This document shows positions 5,654 through 13,151 of a DNA stretch of 13,151 nucleotides, piece after piece. How positions within the stretch are numbered: position 1 is the first letter of the stretch; every line of letters begins with the position of its first letter. The translations under genes were made by a program, and so were the position numbers. Source of the stretch: an uncultured Oxalobacteraceae bacterium (lineage in GTDB: Bacteria > Pseudomonadota > Gammaproteobacteria > Burkholderiales > Burkholderiaceae); NCBI GenBank assembly GCA_946479255.1, contig CAMLFK010000130.1, forward strand, positions 1 to 13,151, written 5' to 3'. The notes under the pieces were generated by a model. That model ran no database searches and was not told where the DNA came from. It saw only the letters and a program-made list of their open reading frames with translations.

Positions 5654-8600
5654 CCGATCCGCTCCATCCCCGGCATCCACACGCGCAGCAGCGAGTACAG
5701 GCGGTCCAGGTCGATCGGCTTGGCCAAGTAGTCGGAGGCGCCGGCCTTGAGGCACTGCTCCTGGTCGTCCTTCATCGCCTTGGCGGTGATCGCGATCACC
5801 GGCAGCTTGCCAAAGCGTGGGTCGGCGCGCAGGCGGCGGGTCGCTTCCAGCCCGTCCATCCCCGGCATCATCACGTCCATCAGCACCAGGTCCATGTCTG
5901 GAATCGCATCGAGCTTGGCGAGCGCCTCGAAACCGTCGCGCGCCACCTCCACGCCGGCGCCTTTCTGCTCCAGCGCGCTGCTGAGCGAAAAGATATTGCG
6001 CACGTCGTCGTCGACCAGCAGGATGCGCCGGCCCTCGAACACCCGGTCGCGCGAACGCACGGTCTTGAGCATGCTCTGGCGCTCGGCCGACATCTGCGAT
6101 TCGACTTTGTGCAGGAACAGCGTGACTTCATCGAGCAGGCGTTCCGGCGAGCGCGCGCCCTTGATGATGATCGAGCGCGAGTACTTGAGCAGCTCGGCCT
6201 CCTCGGCGCGCGTCAGGTTGCGCCCGGTGTAGACGATCACCGGCGGGAACGAGCAGATTTCCTCGGCCGCCATGCGGCGCAGCAGCTCATGGCCCTGCAT
6301 GTCGGGCAGCTTGAGGTCGATGACCATGCAGTCGTAGACCGAGCTGCGCAGCAGCGCCAGGGCTTCGGTACCACTGGCCACCGCGGTGATTTCCACGTCG
6401 TCGTCGTCGATCAGTTCGACCACGCTCTTCCTCTGGCGCTCGTCGTCCTCGACCAGCAGCACGCGCTTTAACTTCTGGGTGAATTTTCCTTCCAGGGTCT
6501 TGAACACCTGGCGCAGGCGCTCGCGCGTGGCCGGCTTGATCACATAGCCGACCGCGCCCAGCTGCAGGGCGGCGTCGGCGCGGTCGTTGGCCGAGACGAT
6601 GTGCACCGGGATATGGCGCGCCTGCGGATTGGCCTTGAGTTTTTGCAGCACGTCCATGCCGGAGCCGTCCGGCAGGCCGAGGTCGAGCAGGATCGCATCG
6701 GGCAGGTACTGGCCGGCCACCGCCAGCGCGTCGGCCGCGCTGTGCGCCACCAGGCAGCGGTAGTGCATCTCGTGGGCCAGGTCGAACAGGATGCGCGCAA
6801 ATGCCGCATCGTCCTCGATCACCAGCACGGTGCGCTCTTCGCCGCCAGGGTTGGCGTCGAGCGCTGCGCGGTCGTCCGGAAAGGCCGGCGGCTGAGCGGC
6901 CCGGGCCGGCGCCGCGGCCGCGGCGGCCACGCGCTGGGCGCGTACCTGTTCGGGCGCCGGCGTCGGCATCGGCTGGGTTTCAGTTTGCTCCGGAGCCGGC
7001 ACGCCCGGTTCGGCCACCGTCAGCGCGGGCGGCAGCAGCAGAGTAAAGGTGCTGCCTTTGCCGGCGCTGCTTTCCACTTCGATCGAGCCGCCCAGGAGGC
7101 GCGCCAGGTCGCGCGAGATCGACAGGCCCAGGCCGGTGCCGCCGTAGCGCCGGCTGGTGGTGCCGTCGGCCTGGCGGAAGGCTTCGAAGATGATGGCCTG
7201 CTGGTCGGCCGCGATGCCGATGCCCGAATCGCGCACGGCGATGGCGATCAGGCCGTCCGCGCGCGCCGCGATGCGCAGTTCGACCTCGCCCTTGTCGGTG
7301 AACTTGATGGCGTTCGACAGCAGGTTCTTGACCACTTGTTCGAGCCGGTGACCGTCGGTGAACACGCTGGCCGGCGCGCCCGCGTCGACGCTGGCCGAGA
7401 AGTGCAGCTGCTTCTGCTTGGCCAGCGGCTTGAACACCATGCGCATGTTCTCCGCCAGCTGGGCCAGCTGTATATCTTCCGGCACCAGCTCCAGCTTGCC
7501 CGCTTCGACTTTGGAGATGTCGAGGATATCGTTGATCAGGTTGAGCAGGTCGTTGCCGGAAGCGTAAATGGTGCGGGCGAATTCGATCTGCTCCGGCTCC
7601 AGGTTGCCCCTGGCGTTCTCCGACAGCAGCTTGGACAGGATCAGCGAGCTGTTGAGCGGGGTGCGCAGCTCGTGCGACATATTGGCCAGGAACTCGGACT
7701 TGTATTGGCTGGCGCGCTGCAGGTCGAGCGCGCGTTCTTCCAGCTGGGTCTGGGCGGTCGACAGGGCGGTGTTCTTGGCGTCCAGTGCCGAGGCCTGTTC
7801 GGCCAGTTGGTCGTTGGTCTGTTCCAGTTCAGCCTTCTGGTTTTCCAGGATGGTCTGCGACTCTTCCAGCACGCGCGACTGTTCTTCCAGTTCCTCGTTG
7901 GCGGTGCGCAGTTCTTCCTGCTGCACCTGCAGCTCTTCGTTGAGCTGCTGCGTTTCGGCCAGCGCATCCTGCAGGCGCTGGCGCGCCAGCGCCGCTTCCA
8001 GCGCACGCCCGACATTGGGGGCGACCAGCTCGAAAAACTCCAGGTCGCGCTGGGCCGGTGGCTTGAGAAAGCCCAGTTCGATCACGCCGTTGGCGGCGCC
8101 GTCCGAATCGAGCGGAATCAGGACCAGGTAGCGCGGCGCAGCGCTGCCCAGGCCCGAACTGATCTTCAGGTAGTGCTCCGGCAGCTCGCCCAGCTGCAGC
8201 GGCTTTTTGGCCAGCAGCGCCTGGCCGACCAGGCTGTCCGCCGGCTGGTACACGTGGCTGGCATGTTCGCTCTCTTTGTCGATCGCGTAGCCGGCCACGC
8301 GGCGCACGCCACCATCGAGTTCACGCGCATACAGCGCGCCCACCGAGGCGCCGGTATAGTCGGCCACGAAGCTCAGGATGGCATTGCCCAGGCGCGGCAA
8401 GGACTGCTGGCCGAGCGAGCGTTCCGAGAGCTGCTGCTGGCCGCTGCGCTGCCAGGCCTGGCGTTCGAGGGCGTCGAGGTGGCCGGCGTGCTGGTCCAGC
8501 GCCTTGCCGTACACCTCCGACAGGCGCAGCAGGTCGCGCCGGCCGAACCAGGCCAGCATGCCCGACAGGCACAGGCTGATCAACAGGTAGATCGCCACGC

Positions 8601-9159
8601 CCAGGCGGATCACCTTCTGGGCGCTGTCGTTGCGTTCCTTGAGCAGGCGCTGTTCGGCCTCCTGCAGCAGGTCGAATTCACTGCGGATGGCATCGAAAGT
8701 GATCTTGCCGCGGCCGTCGCGCACCAGCGCCAGGAAGTCGCCATCCTTGCGGCGCGTGTCGATCGCGGCGCGCGCATACTCGGTCCACTGGACCTGCAGG
8801 CCGGCGATCTGGCGTACCCGCTGGAGCTGGGCCGGGTCGTCCTTGACCAGCTCGGCCAGGCTCTGCATGGCCGCCGCCGATTTCGACATCGAGATGGTGT
8901 AGGGCGTCAGGAAGGATTCGTCCTTGCTGAGCAAGAAGCCGTGCACTCCGGATTCCTGGTCGGAGGCCAGCTTGGCCACCTGGTTGGCCTGCCCGATTAC
9001 CCGTTCCGAATGCTCGACGCCGGCCATGACCGACAGCAGATAACTGACGACTGCGACGAAGATCAGTGCACTGACGACGCCGACCGCCAGCGGCACGGTG
9101 ACGTTGCGCACGAGGATATGGCGAAAGCGTGTGCGGTCCAGGGACACCGAATTAGGCAT
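5650..9159 (-). CDS. Hybrid histidine kinase: CHASE3-GAF-coiled coil-HisKA-HATPase-REC-REC-REC
   Basis: A 1169-residue inner-membrane sensor kinase heading the operon. TM1 ~21-44; CHASE3-like periplasmic domain ~45-183; TM2 ~184-205; GAF ~250-392; long Glu/Gln-rich coiled coil ~392-487 with repeated NEEL/QEEL wording; HisKA with H496 in MSHELRTPLN; HATPase ~595-712 (N612/N616, DSGIGI 644-649, GGTGLGLS 673-680). A Pro/Ala linker (~712-775) leads to three receivers. REC1 ~776-890: D783/D784, D826, K875. REC2 ~898-1018: D905/D906, D948, K1000 followed by G rather than P. REC3 ~1044-1162: acidic residues near 1050-1052, D1095 in MDVMMPGMDG, K1147. All three phospho-acceptors are present. No Hpt domain is visible, so phosphate must leave by an outside Hpt or go directly to the REC-kinase. 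The CHASE3 ligand is unknown. The start has only a weak Shine-Dalgarno (GGA, 9 nt), but no better in-frame start precedes TM1. Confidence 0.94.
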   Translation of the reverse strand: MPNSVSLDRTRFRHILVRNVTVPLAVGVVSALIFVAVVSYLLSVMAGVEHSERVIGQANQVAKLASDQESGVHGFLLSKDESFLTPYTISMSKSAAAMQSLAELVKDDPAQLQRVRQIAGLQVQWTEYARAAIDTRRKDGDFLALVRDGRGKITFDAIRSEFDLLQEAEQRLLKERNDSAQKVIRLGVAIYLLISLCLSGMLAWFGRRDLLRLSEVYGKALDQHAGHLDALERQAWQRSGQQQLSERSLGQQSLPRLGNAILSFVADYTGASVGALYARELDGGVRRVAGYAIDKESEHASHVYQPADSLVGQALLAKKPLQLGELPEHYLKISSGLGSAAPRYLVLIPLDSDGAANGVIELGFLKPPAQRDLEFFELVAPNVGRALEAALARQRLQDALAETQQLNEELQVQQEELRTANEELEEQSRVLEESQTILENQKAELEQTNDQLAEQASALDAKNTALSTAQTQLEERALDLQRASQYKSEFLANMSHELRTPLNSSLILSKLLSENARGNLEPEQIEFARTIYASGNDLLNLINDILDISKVEAGKLELVPEDIQLAQLAENMRMVFKPLAKQKQLHFSASVDAGAPASVFTDGHRLEQVVKNLLSNAIKFTDKGEVELRIAARADGLIAIAVRDSGIGIAADQQAIIFEAFRQADGTTSRRYGGTGLGLSISRDLARLLGGSIEVESSAGKGSTFTLLLPPALTVAEPGVPAPEQTETQPMPTPAPEQVRAQRVAAAAAAPARAAQPPAFPDDRAALDANPGGEERTVLVIEDDAAFARILFDLAHEMHYRCLVAHSAADALAVAGQYLPDAILLDLGLPDGSGMDVLQKLKANPQARHIPVHIVSANDRADAALQLGAVGYVIKPATRERLRQVFKTLEGKFTQKLKRVLLVEDDERQRKSVVELIDDDDVEITAVASGTEALALLRSSVYDCMVIDLKLPDMQGHELLRRMAAEEICSFPPVIVYTGRNLTRAEEAELLKYSRSIIIKGARSPERLLDEVTLFLHKVESQMSAERQSMLKTVRSRDRVFEGRRILLVDDDVRNIFSLSSALEQKGAGVEVARDGFEALAKLDAIPDMDLVLMDVMMPGMDGLEATRRLRADPRFGKLPVIAITAKAMKDDQEQCLKAGASDYLAKPIDLDRLYSLLRVWMPGMERIG
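5662..5665 (-). promoter_or_regulatory. Ribosome binding site deciding the CheR start
   Basis: GGAG on the minus strand, 8 nt before the ATG at 5653, inside the hybrid kinase 3' end. Together with the ATGA overlap, it favours this start over the in-frame codon at 5755. Confidence 0.6.
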
Positions 9160-9222
9160 GCTCTTTTGTCCACTTTTAAAATGTCAAAGTCTAAACTAAA
9201 AGAAACAAAACCCGCGCCCGCT
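9160..9222 (-). promoter_or_regulatory. AT-rich spacer: probable promoter region of the hybrid kinase-CheR-CheB-kinase operon
   Basis: This 63-bp gap is the only non-coding DNA between the two minus-strand units, and its AT content contrasts sharply with both flanks. Read on the minus strand it begins with a G-rich stretch, then a T-rich run, then TTGACA (9182-9187) and TTTTAAAA close to the kinase ATG. No convincing sigma-70 pair was found, and no stable hairpin precedes the T-rich run, so a terminator for the peptidase gene is not supported. Either a non-standard promoter lies here or upstream transcription reads through. Confidence 0.35.
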
Positions 9223-12200
9223 TCAAGGTCCCTCGTGCTCGATCTCCACCATGTTGTCGCCCGGCTTTCGGTCGATGAGTTTGTTGTCCGGATCGATGCC
9301 GGCGCGGTGCGGACGGCCCTGGACCACCATGGTGACGGACAGCTCGCGCGCGCCGACGCGGCGCCGTTCGCGCAGCAGCGGCTTGCCGTCGCGGTCGTCC
9401 ACGCCGAACTCGATGGTGTCGTCCAGCGCCACGGCGGTTTCGTCGCCCAGTTCCCCGGCGCGCATCTTGCTGGCCGTGGCCTTGAGCGTGACCTCGTAGC
9501 GTCCGTCCGGCAGCTTGCGCGCGCTGGCCCAGTCGGCGCGGTTCTCGAACAGCACGATGGCGTAGAACAGGTCGTCGATCAGGCTGGCGTGGCCTGGCGC
9601 CGCGGCCGCGCGCAGGGCACTGGTGAGCGCGGTCACGCTCGGGTAGGGCGCGCTGTGGAAGGCATAGTCGGCCAGCAGCTGGTGCAGCACGGTGTTGACC
9701 TTGTCGGCGCCGATCTGGTCCTGCAGCTGGTACATCGCCAGGCTGCCCTTGCGATAGTGGATGTACTCCTGGTTTTCGTTCAGGGCCAGCGGCAGCTCGC
9801 GCTTTTTCTCGTGCGCGCGCCCGATCAGGTAGCGGTCCAGGTCATAGCGCAGGAAGCGGCGCATGCGCTCCGGCCCGAACGAGGCTTGCATCGCCATCAG
9901 CGCCGAATACTCGGCCAGGGTTTCGGAAAGTACCGTGCTGCCGCGGGTGGCGCCGCCCACCAGCTGGTGGCCCCACCACTGATGGCCCACTTCGTGGGCG
10001 GTGACGTAGAAGGGGTAGTCGATGTCCTTGGGGTTGGCATCGTCGACCTTGGCGATAAAGCCCAGGCTCTCCGAATACGGCACGGTGTTCGGATAGGACT
10101 GGGCGTAGCTGCCGTAGCGCGGGAATTCGACGATGCGCAGTTCTTTATGCTGGTAGGGGCTGAAATGGCGGCTGTTGTACGCCAGCGCCGCCTTGACGCC
10201 CTTGATCATGCGATCGAGGTTCCAGGTGTGGCCCGGATGATAGTAAACGTCGATGGTGACGTCCTGCCAGCGGTCGTGGCGCACCTCGTAGCGCGCCGAC
10301 TGGATCGCGTAAAAATGCAGGATCGGCTTGTCCATGCGGTAGTGGAAATGGCGCCGGCCCTTGTGCATCCATTCTTTTTCCAGCGTGCCGGGCGCCACCG
10401 CGATCTGGTCCGCCCTGGTGCTGACGATGGCGTCGAATTCGATCCAGTCGGCGTCGCTGGCGACGTAGTTATTGGCCAGGCCGCGCGGATCGTCCGGGGC
10501 CGGCATGGGCGCGCGCGGCGCCAGGCCGTGGCGCTTGCGGTCGCGGTCATCAAACAGTTCCTGGTGCTGCAGGTAGCCGATGCGCGGCAAGACCTCGTTG
10601 TTAAAGAAGGTGCCATTGGCCACCACCGGCGTGTCCGACCCCATGCCGAACGCCCCGCGCGGCGCGAAATCCAGATCGGCCCACATGGTCATGCGTTCGC
10701 CCGGCGCCAGCGCGCGCTCCAGCACATAGCCATAAAAGCCGCGCGCGCGGTCGGCGAACAGCTGGCGCGAAGCCTTCGAGAAACGCAGCGATGGCAGCGC
10801 CGCGCGGTGCTGGCTGACGAACACCTGCGAGATCGGCTGGCCGCTGCGGTTCTCCAGCTGGTACATGGCCTTGACGCGCATGCTGCGCCGCTCCGGCTGC
10901 AGGTCCACCTGCAGCGACACCTTGGCGATGCGCGGCTGCGGCAGGGTGCTGAACTGCTTGTAGCGCTGCTCGTACTGGGCGCGCTGGGCGTCGCGCTGCC
11001 AGGCGGTCTGGAAGTCGTCTTCAATGTGCAGGTTGTAGAACAGCAGCGCGCCGCTGCCGCCGAACAGCACCAGGCCGAGCGTGAAGGCTGAGATCACCGG
11101 CCAGCTGAGGTTGCGGCGCGCCAGCTGCACGCGGCTGGCAAAGCCGTTGTAGCCGCGCGGCCAGAACACCAGCGACAGCACGGTCAGCATCAGCGCCGCG
11201 CCGCCCCAGTACAGTTCGAACCAGCGTTCGCGCGGCAGGTAGTGGCCGAAGCCGTTCATCTCCGAATACACGAAGGACGGGAAGCTGCCGTACAGGAGCA
11301 TCGGATGATCCAGGCCCAGCGTGCCGAAGGTGATGGTGGCCACGTAGTACAGGATCATGGCGAAGTAGGCCAGGTACTTCTGGTTGATCAGCACCTGCAG
11401 GGCGATCGCCAGCACGGCGATGGTGGCGTACTGCGGCAGCTGGATCAGGAACAGGCTGTAGAGGTACAGGCCCGGCTCGAGCGTGAAATAGCCGCGGAAC
11501 AGCTGGATCAGCATGCCGGCCACCATGGCCAGCGCCAGCATCAGCGCCTGCAGGCCGATCAGGGCAAACAGCTTGGACAGGAGCGGGAGCCAGCTGGGCA
11601 GCGGCAGCGCATCGAGCATCTGCGCCACGCGCGCCTCGCGCTCGCGCCAGATCAGTTCACCGGCGTAGAAGGTGGTCACGATCAGCATGAACAGCGCGAA
11701 GGTCTCGCCGATCAGTTCCAGCACCTTGTAGGTGACCGGGTAGGTCACGGTGCCGAACATGCTGCCCATGTTGAGGGCGCTGGCGAACAGCATCAGCACG
11801 CCGGCCAGCGCGATCACCGCGAAGTAGACGTTCTTGACCGATTCGCGCAGGTTCAGCCAGGTCGAGCGCAGCAGCAGCAGCGCCAGGCTGCGCTGGTCGA
11901 AGTCGGGCCGCTCGGCGGTGGCGCCGGCGGCGCTGGACAGGCGCGGCATGTCGTCGGCGTCCGGCTGGTGTGCCGCGCGCTGGTCGATGCCAGCGGCGAA
12001 GTGGAAGCGCCAGTAACCGAGCAGCAGCACCACCAGCGCGAAGCCGCTCCAGATCAGGCGGTTGATCAGGTACACGTCCTCGAAGGGAATCAGGCGGGTA
12101 TTGCGCTCGCTGATGGTCCAGTACTCGGTCATGCGGATCAGCGCGGTGGTGCCGAAGGGATCGATCAGCGCGGCCAGGGTCTTGTAATCGAGGTCGCGCG

Positions 12201-12804
12201 CCAGCGAGGGCGCCACGATATAACCGATCATCATCACCACGCTGGCCACGTACACCGGCAGCATGCGCCGGGTCAGCGCCGCCAGCACGAAGAACAGCGA
12301 GCCGAAGATGAAGACATTGGGCAGGGTGAGGAACAGGTAGGGACGCAGGTACATCCACAGGCCGGGAGGCCCCAATCGGTCGGGCTCGATGCCGGGGATG
12401 AAGGTGCCCAGCCAGGTGCCCAGCACGATGCTGGAAAAGACAATGGCCAGGGTGGCGGCCGCGCCCAGGTAGCGGCCGAACACGTAATCGTGCTTCTTGA
12501 TCGGCGCGCTGAAAAAGAAGTGGTGCATGTCGTACTCGAAGTCCTGCTGGACCGAGCGTCCCATCATGGCGGCCATGACGATCACGCCGAGGCAGCCGAG
12601 GAATCCCACTGTCAGCGAAATCGAGCGCGGCGCATTGATGAAGACCTTGCCGCCGAAGCTGACATAGGCATCGCGGAACACCCCGCCGGCGGCGGCCATC
12701 CACAGCATTGCCAGCGCCAGGAACATGCCGAAGTAGACCCAGGTCGACAGGAGTTTCAAGCGCTGGCGCGCCTCGAAGCGGGCGATGGCAAACAGCGGCC
12801 GCAT
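9223..12804 (-). CDS. ABC-2-type permease fused to an M1-like zinc aminopeptidase
   Basis: A 1193-residue membrane protein combining a transporter permease with a peptidase. Residues ~1-270 and ~305-590 each hold about six or seven hydrophobic segments (for example 24-40, 63-82, 113-135, 155-178, 183-203, 250-267, then 326-345, 408-433, 450-473, 475-497, 528-548, 568-590). About thirteen segments with the N-terminus inside would put the C-terminal ~600 residues in the periplasm. That part carries H937-E-V-G-H941 and E961 in LSETLAEY, a gluzincin zinc site. S-E912-S-L-G-F stands where M1 enzymes have GAMEN, so the amine-binding Glu may be kept. Y1017 in HYRKG fits the catalytic tyrosine region. 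Annotated relatives are called ABC permease/M1 aminopeptidase; the transported substrate is unknown to me. The start at 12804 lies 2 bp after the ATPase stop, without a strong Shine-Dalgarno. The frame is open to 13101, but that would overlay the ATPase gene with non-homologous Arg/Pro-rich sequence. Confidence 0.9.
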   Translation of the reverse strand: MRPLFAIARFEARQRLKLLSTWVYFGMFLALAMLWMAAAGGVFRDAYVSFGGKVFINAPRSISLTVGFLGCLGVIVMAAMMGRSVQQDFEYDMHHFFFSAPIKKHDYVFGRYLGAAATLAIVFSSIVLGTWLGTFIPGIEPDRLGPPGLWMYLRPYLFLTLPNVFIFGSLFFVLAALTRRMLPVYVASVVMMIGYIVAPSLARDLDYKTLAALIDPFGTTALIRMTEYWTISERNTRLIPFEDVYLINRLIWSGFALVVLLLGYWRFHFAAGIDQRAAHQPDADDMPRLSSAAGATAERPDFDQRSLALLLLRSTWLNLRESVKNVYFAVIALAGVLMLFASALNMGSMFGTVTYPVTYKVLELIGETFALFMLIVTTFYAGELIWREREARVAQMLDALPLPSWLPLLSKLFALIGLQALMLALAMVAGMLIQLFRGYFTLEPGLYLYSLFLIQLPQYATIAVLAIALQVLINQKYLAYFAMILYYVATITFGTLGLDHPMLLYGSFPSFVYSEMNGFGHYLPRERWFELYWGGAALMLTVLSLVFWPRGYNGFASRVQLARRNLSWPVISAFTLGLVLFGGSGALLFYNLHIEDDFQTAWQRDAQRAQYEQRYKQFSTLPQPRIAKVSLQVDLQPERRSMRVKAMYQLENRSGQPISQVFVSQHRAALPSLRFSKASRQLFADRARGFYGYVLERALAPGERMTMWADLDFAPRGAFGMGSDTPVVANGTFFNNEVLPRIGYLQHQELFDDRDRKRHGLAPRAPMPAPDDPRGLANNYVASDADWIEFDAIVSTRADQIAVAPGTLEKEWMHKGRRHFHYRMDKPILHFYAIQSARYEVRHDRWQDVTIDVYYHPGHTWNLDRMIKGVKAALAYNSRHFSPYQHKELRIVEFPRYGSYAQSYPNTVPYSESLGFIAKVDDANPKDIDYPFYVTAHEVGHQWWGHQLVGGATRGSTVLSETLAEYSALMAMQASFGPERMRRFLRYDLDRYLIGRAHEKKRELPLALNENQEYIHYRKGSLAMYQLQDQIGADKVNTVLHQLLADYAFHSAPYPSVTALTSALRAAAAPGHASLIDDLFYAIVLFENRADWASARKLPDGRYEVTLKATASKMRAGELGDETAVALDDTIEFGVDDRDGKPLLRERRRVGARELSVTMVVQGRPHRAGIDPDNKLIDRKPGDNMVEIEHEGP

Positions 12805-12806
12805 GG

Positions 12807-13151
12807 TCAGCAGTTGCTCGCGGCGACGTGGTGGCCGGCTATCGTGGCGAAGTACACGTCCTCGAGGTCGCCGATGGCAGGCTCGAAGCCGTCGCCCGGG
12901 TCGCGCTCGGCGTAGACATGGATCAGGGTGCGCCCGGTCATCAGGCGGGTGGAAATGACATCGTGCTGGCGCTGAAAATGGGCCAGCTCCGGCTTGGCCA
13001 CGAAGCGCGACCAGATCCTGCCTTTGATATCGTCGATCAGCTTGGGCGGCTCGCCGCACAGCAGCACGTGGCCCTTGTTGATGATCGCCATGTTGGCGCA
13101 CAGGTCGGCCACATCCGACACGATGTGGGTCGACAGCAGCACGGTCTTGTC
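12807..13151 (-). CDS. ABC transporter ATP-binding protein, C-terminal part (5' end outside window)
   Basis: The C-terminal 114 residues of an ABC ATPase, open to the right edge. The first visible residues, [14 protein letters not shown], contain the H-loop histidine (visible residue 9) after the lost Walker B and D-loop. Next comes the usual '[15 protein letters not shown]' segment, then a C-terminal extension ending G-H-H-V-A-A-S-N-C. Walker A, Q-loop and signature motif lie outside the window. The stop is 2 bp before the permease/peptidase start, so the two form one transcription unit and presumably one transporter, with this protein as the cytoplasmic motor. Whether it exports or remodels something cannot be told. 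Confidence 0.88.
   Translation of the reverse strand, partial: DKTVLLSTHIVSDVADLCANMAIINKGHVLLCGEPPKLIDDIKGRIWSRFVAKPELAHFQRQHDVISTRLMTGRTLIHVYAERDPGDGFEPAIGDLEDVYFATIAGHHVAASNC

Noticed and set aside
4127..5731. Plus-strand open frame of 534 codons
   Set aside because: Antisense to the CheB- and CheR-like genes, whose catalytic motifs are intact; the product shows no recognisable fold.
5654..5755. Upstream in-frame extension of the CheR-like protein
   Set aside because: It lies inside the hybrid kinase REC3 coding region. The ATG at 5653 has both an ATGA overlap and a GGAG at 8 nt.
9182..9187. Perfect TTGACA on the minus strand as a -35 box
   Set aside because: The -10 position 17 bp downstream reads AGAGCA next to the start codon, so no standard promoter fits.
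6601..11091. Plus-strand open frame of 1496 codons crossing the hybrid kinase, the AT-rich spacer and the peptidase gene
   Set aside because: It lies antisense to two well-supported genes. Its product is rich in His, Gln, Arg, Val and Gly with no domain I recognise, as expected from the reverse complement of GC-rich coding DNA that lacks stop codons by composition.
11242..12915. Plus-strand open frame of 557 codons
   Set aside because: Antisense to the membrane domains of the permease; Gln/His/Gly-rich low-complexity translation, a compositional shadow.
12805..13101. Upstream in-frame extension of the permease/peptidase
   Set aside because: It overlaps the ABC ATPase gene, and its translation is Arg/Pro-rich with no membrane or permease character. 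The start [14 protein letters not shown] at 12804 is typical of ABC-2 permeases.

Overview
The window is GC-rich. Its proteins look like those of a betaproteobacterium, most likely Burkholderiales of the Oxalobacteraceae (Massilia/Duganella/Janthinobacterium-like). That placement rests on remembered family resemblance (topoisomerase III with a Lys/Ala tail, permease/M1-peptidase fusion, codon use), not on a search. No rRNA, tRNA, CRISPR, insertion sequence or phage gene was found. The window is almost fully coding; both edges cut a gene.

Layout. (1) Positions 3-686 (+) hold the C-terminal end of DNA topoisomerase III, followed by a hairpin that is probably its terminator. (2) After a relatively AT-rich 198-bp gap comes a + strand membrane-anchored GGDEF/EAL protein (885-3092) with a PilJ/NarX-like sensor region, HAMP, and intact cyclase and phosphodiesterase motifs. 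(3) Its last 80 bp overlap, tail to tail, the end of a four-gene minus-strand signalling operon read from 9159 down to 3013. In order these are a CHASE3-GAF-histidine kinase with three C-terminal receivers, a CheR-type methyltransferase, a receiver-less CheB-type methylesterase, and a REC-histidine kinase. All three internal junctions are 4-bp ATGA stop/start overlaps, and each downstream start has its own Shine-Dalgarno sequence. (4) Upstream on the same strand, a 63-bp AT-rich gap separates this operon from a second minus-strand unit. That unit has the C-terminal part of an ABC transporter ATPase (12807-13151, cut by the edge) and a 1193-residue ABC-2-type permease fused to an M1-like zinc peptidase (9223-12804).

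How the genes may work together. The signalling operon brings chemotaxis adaptation enzymes (CheR, CheB) together with kinases, while no MCP, CheA, CheW or CheY is visible. The natural hypothesis is that CheR/CheB act on the hybrid kinase (for example its long coiled coil) or on receptors encoded elsewhere, and that phosphate flows from the hybrid kinase to the receiver of the second kinase. No Hpt domain or DNA-binding output regulator is present, so the final output is not visible. The adjacent c-di-GMP enzyme is convergent and could be an output or just a neighbour. Kinase/CheR/CheB modules and CheB-CheR-kinase fusions are already known from many Proteobacteria, so the set is poorly understood rather than new.
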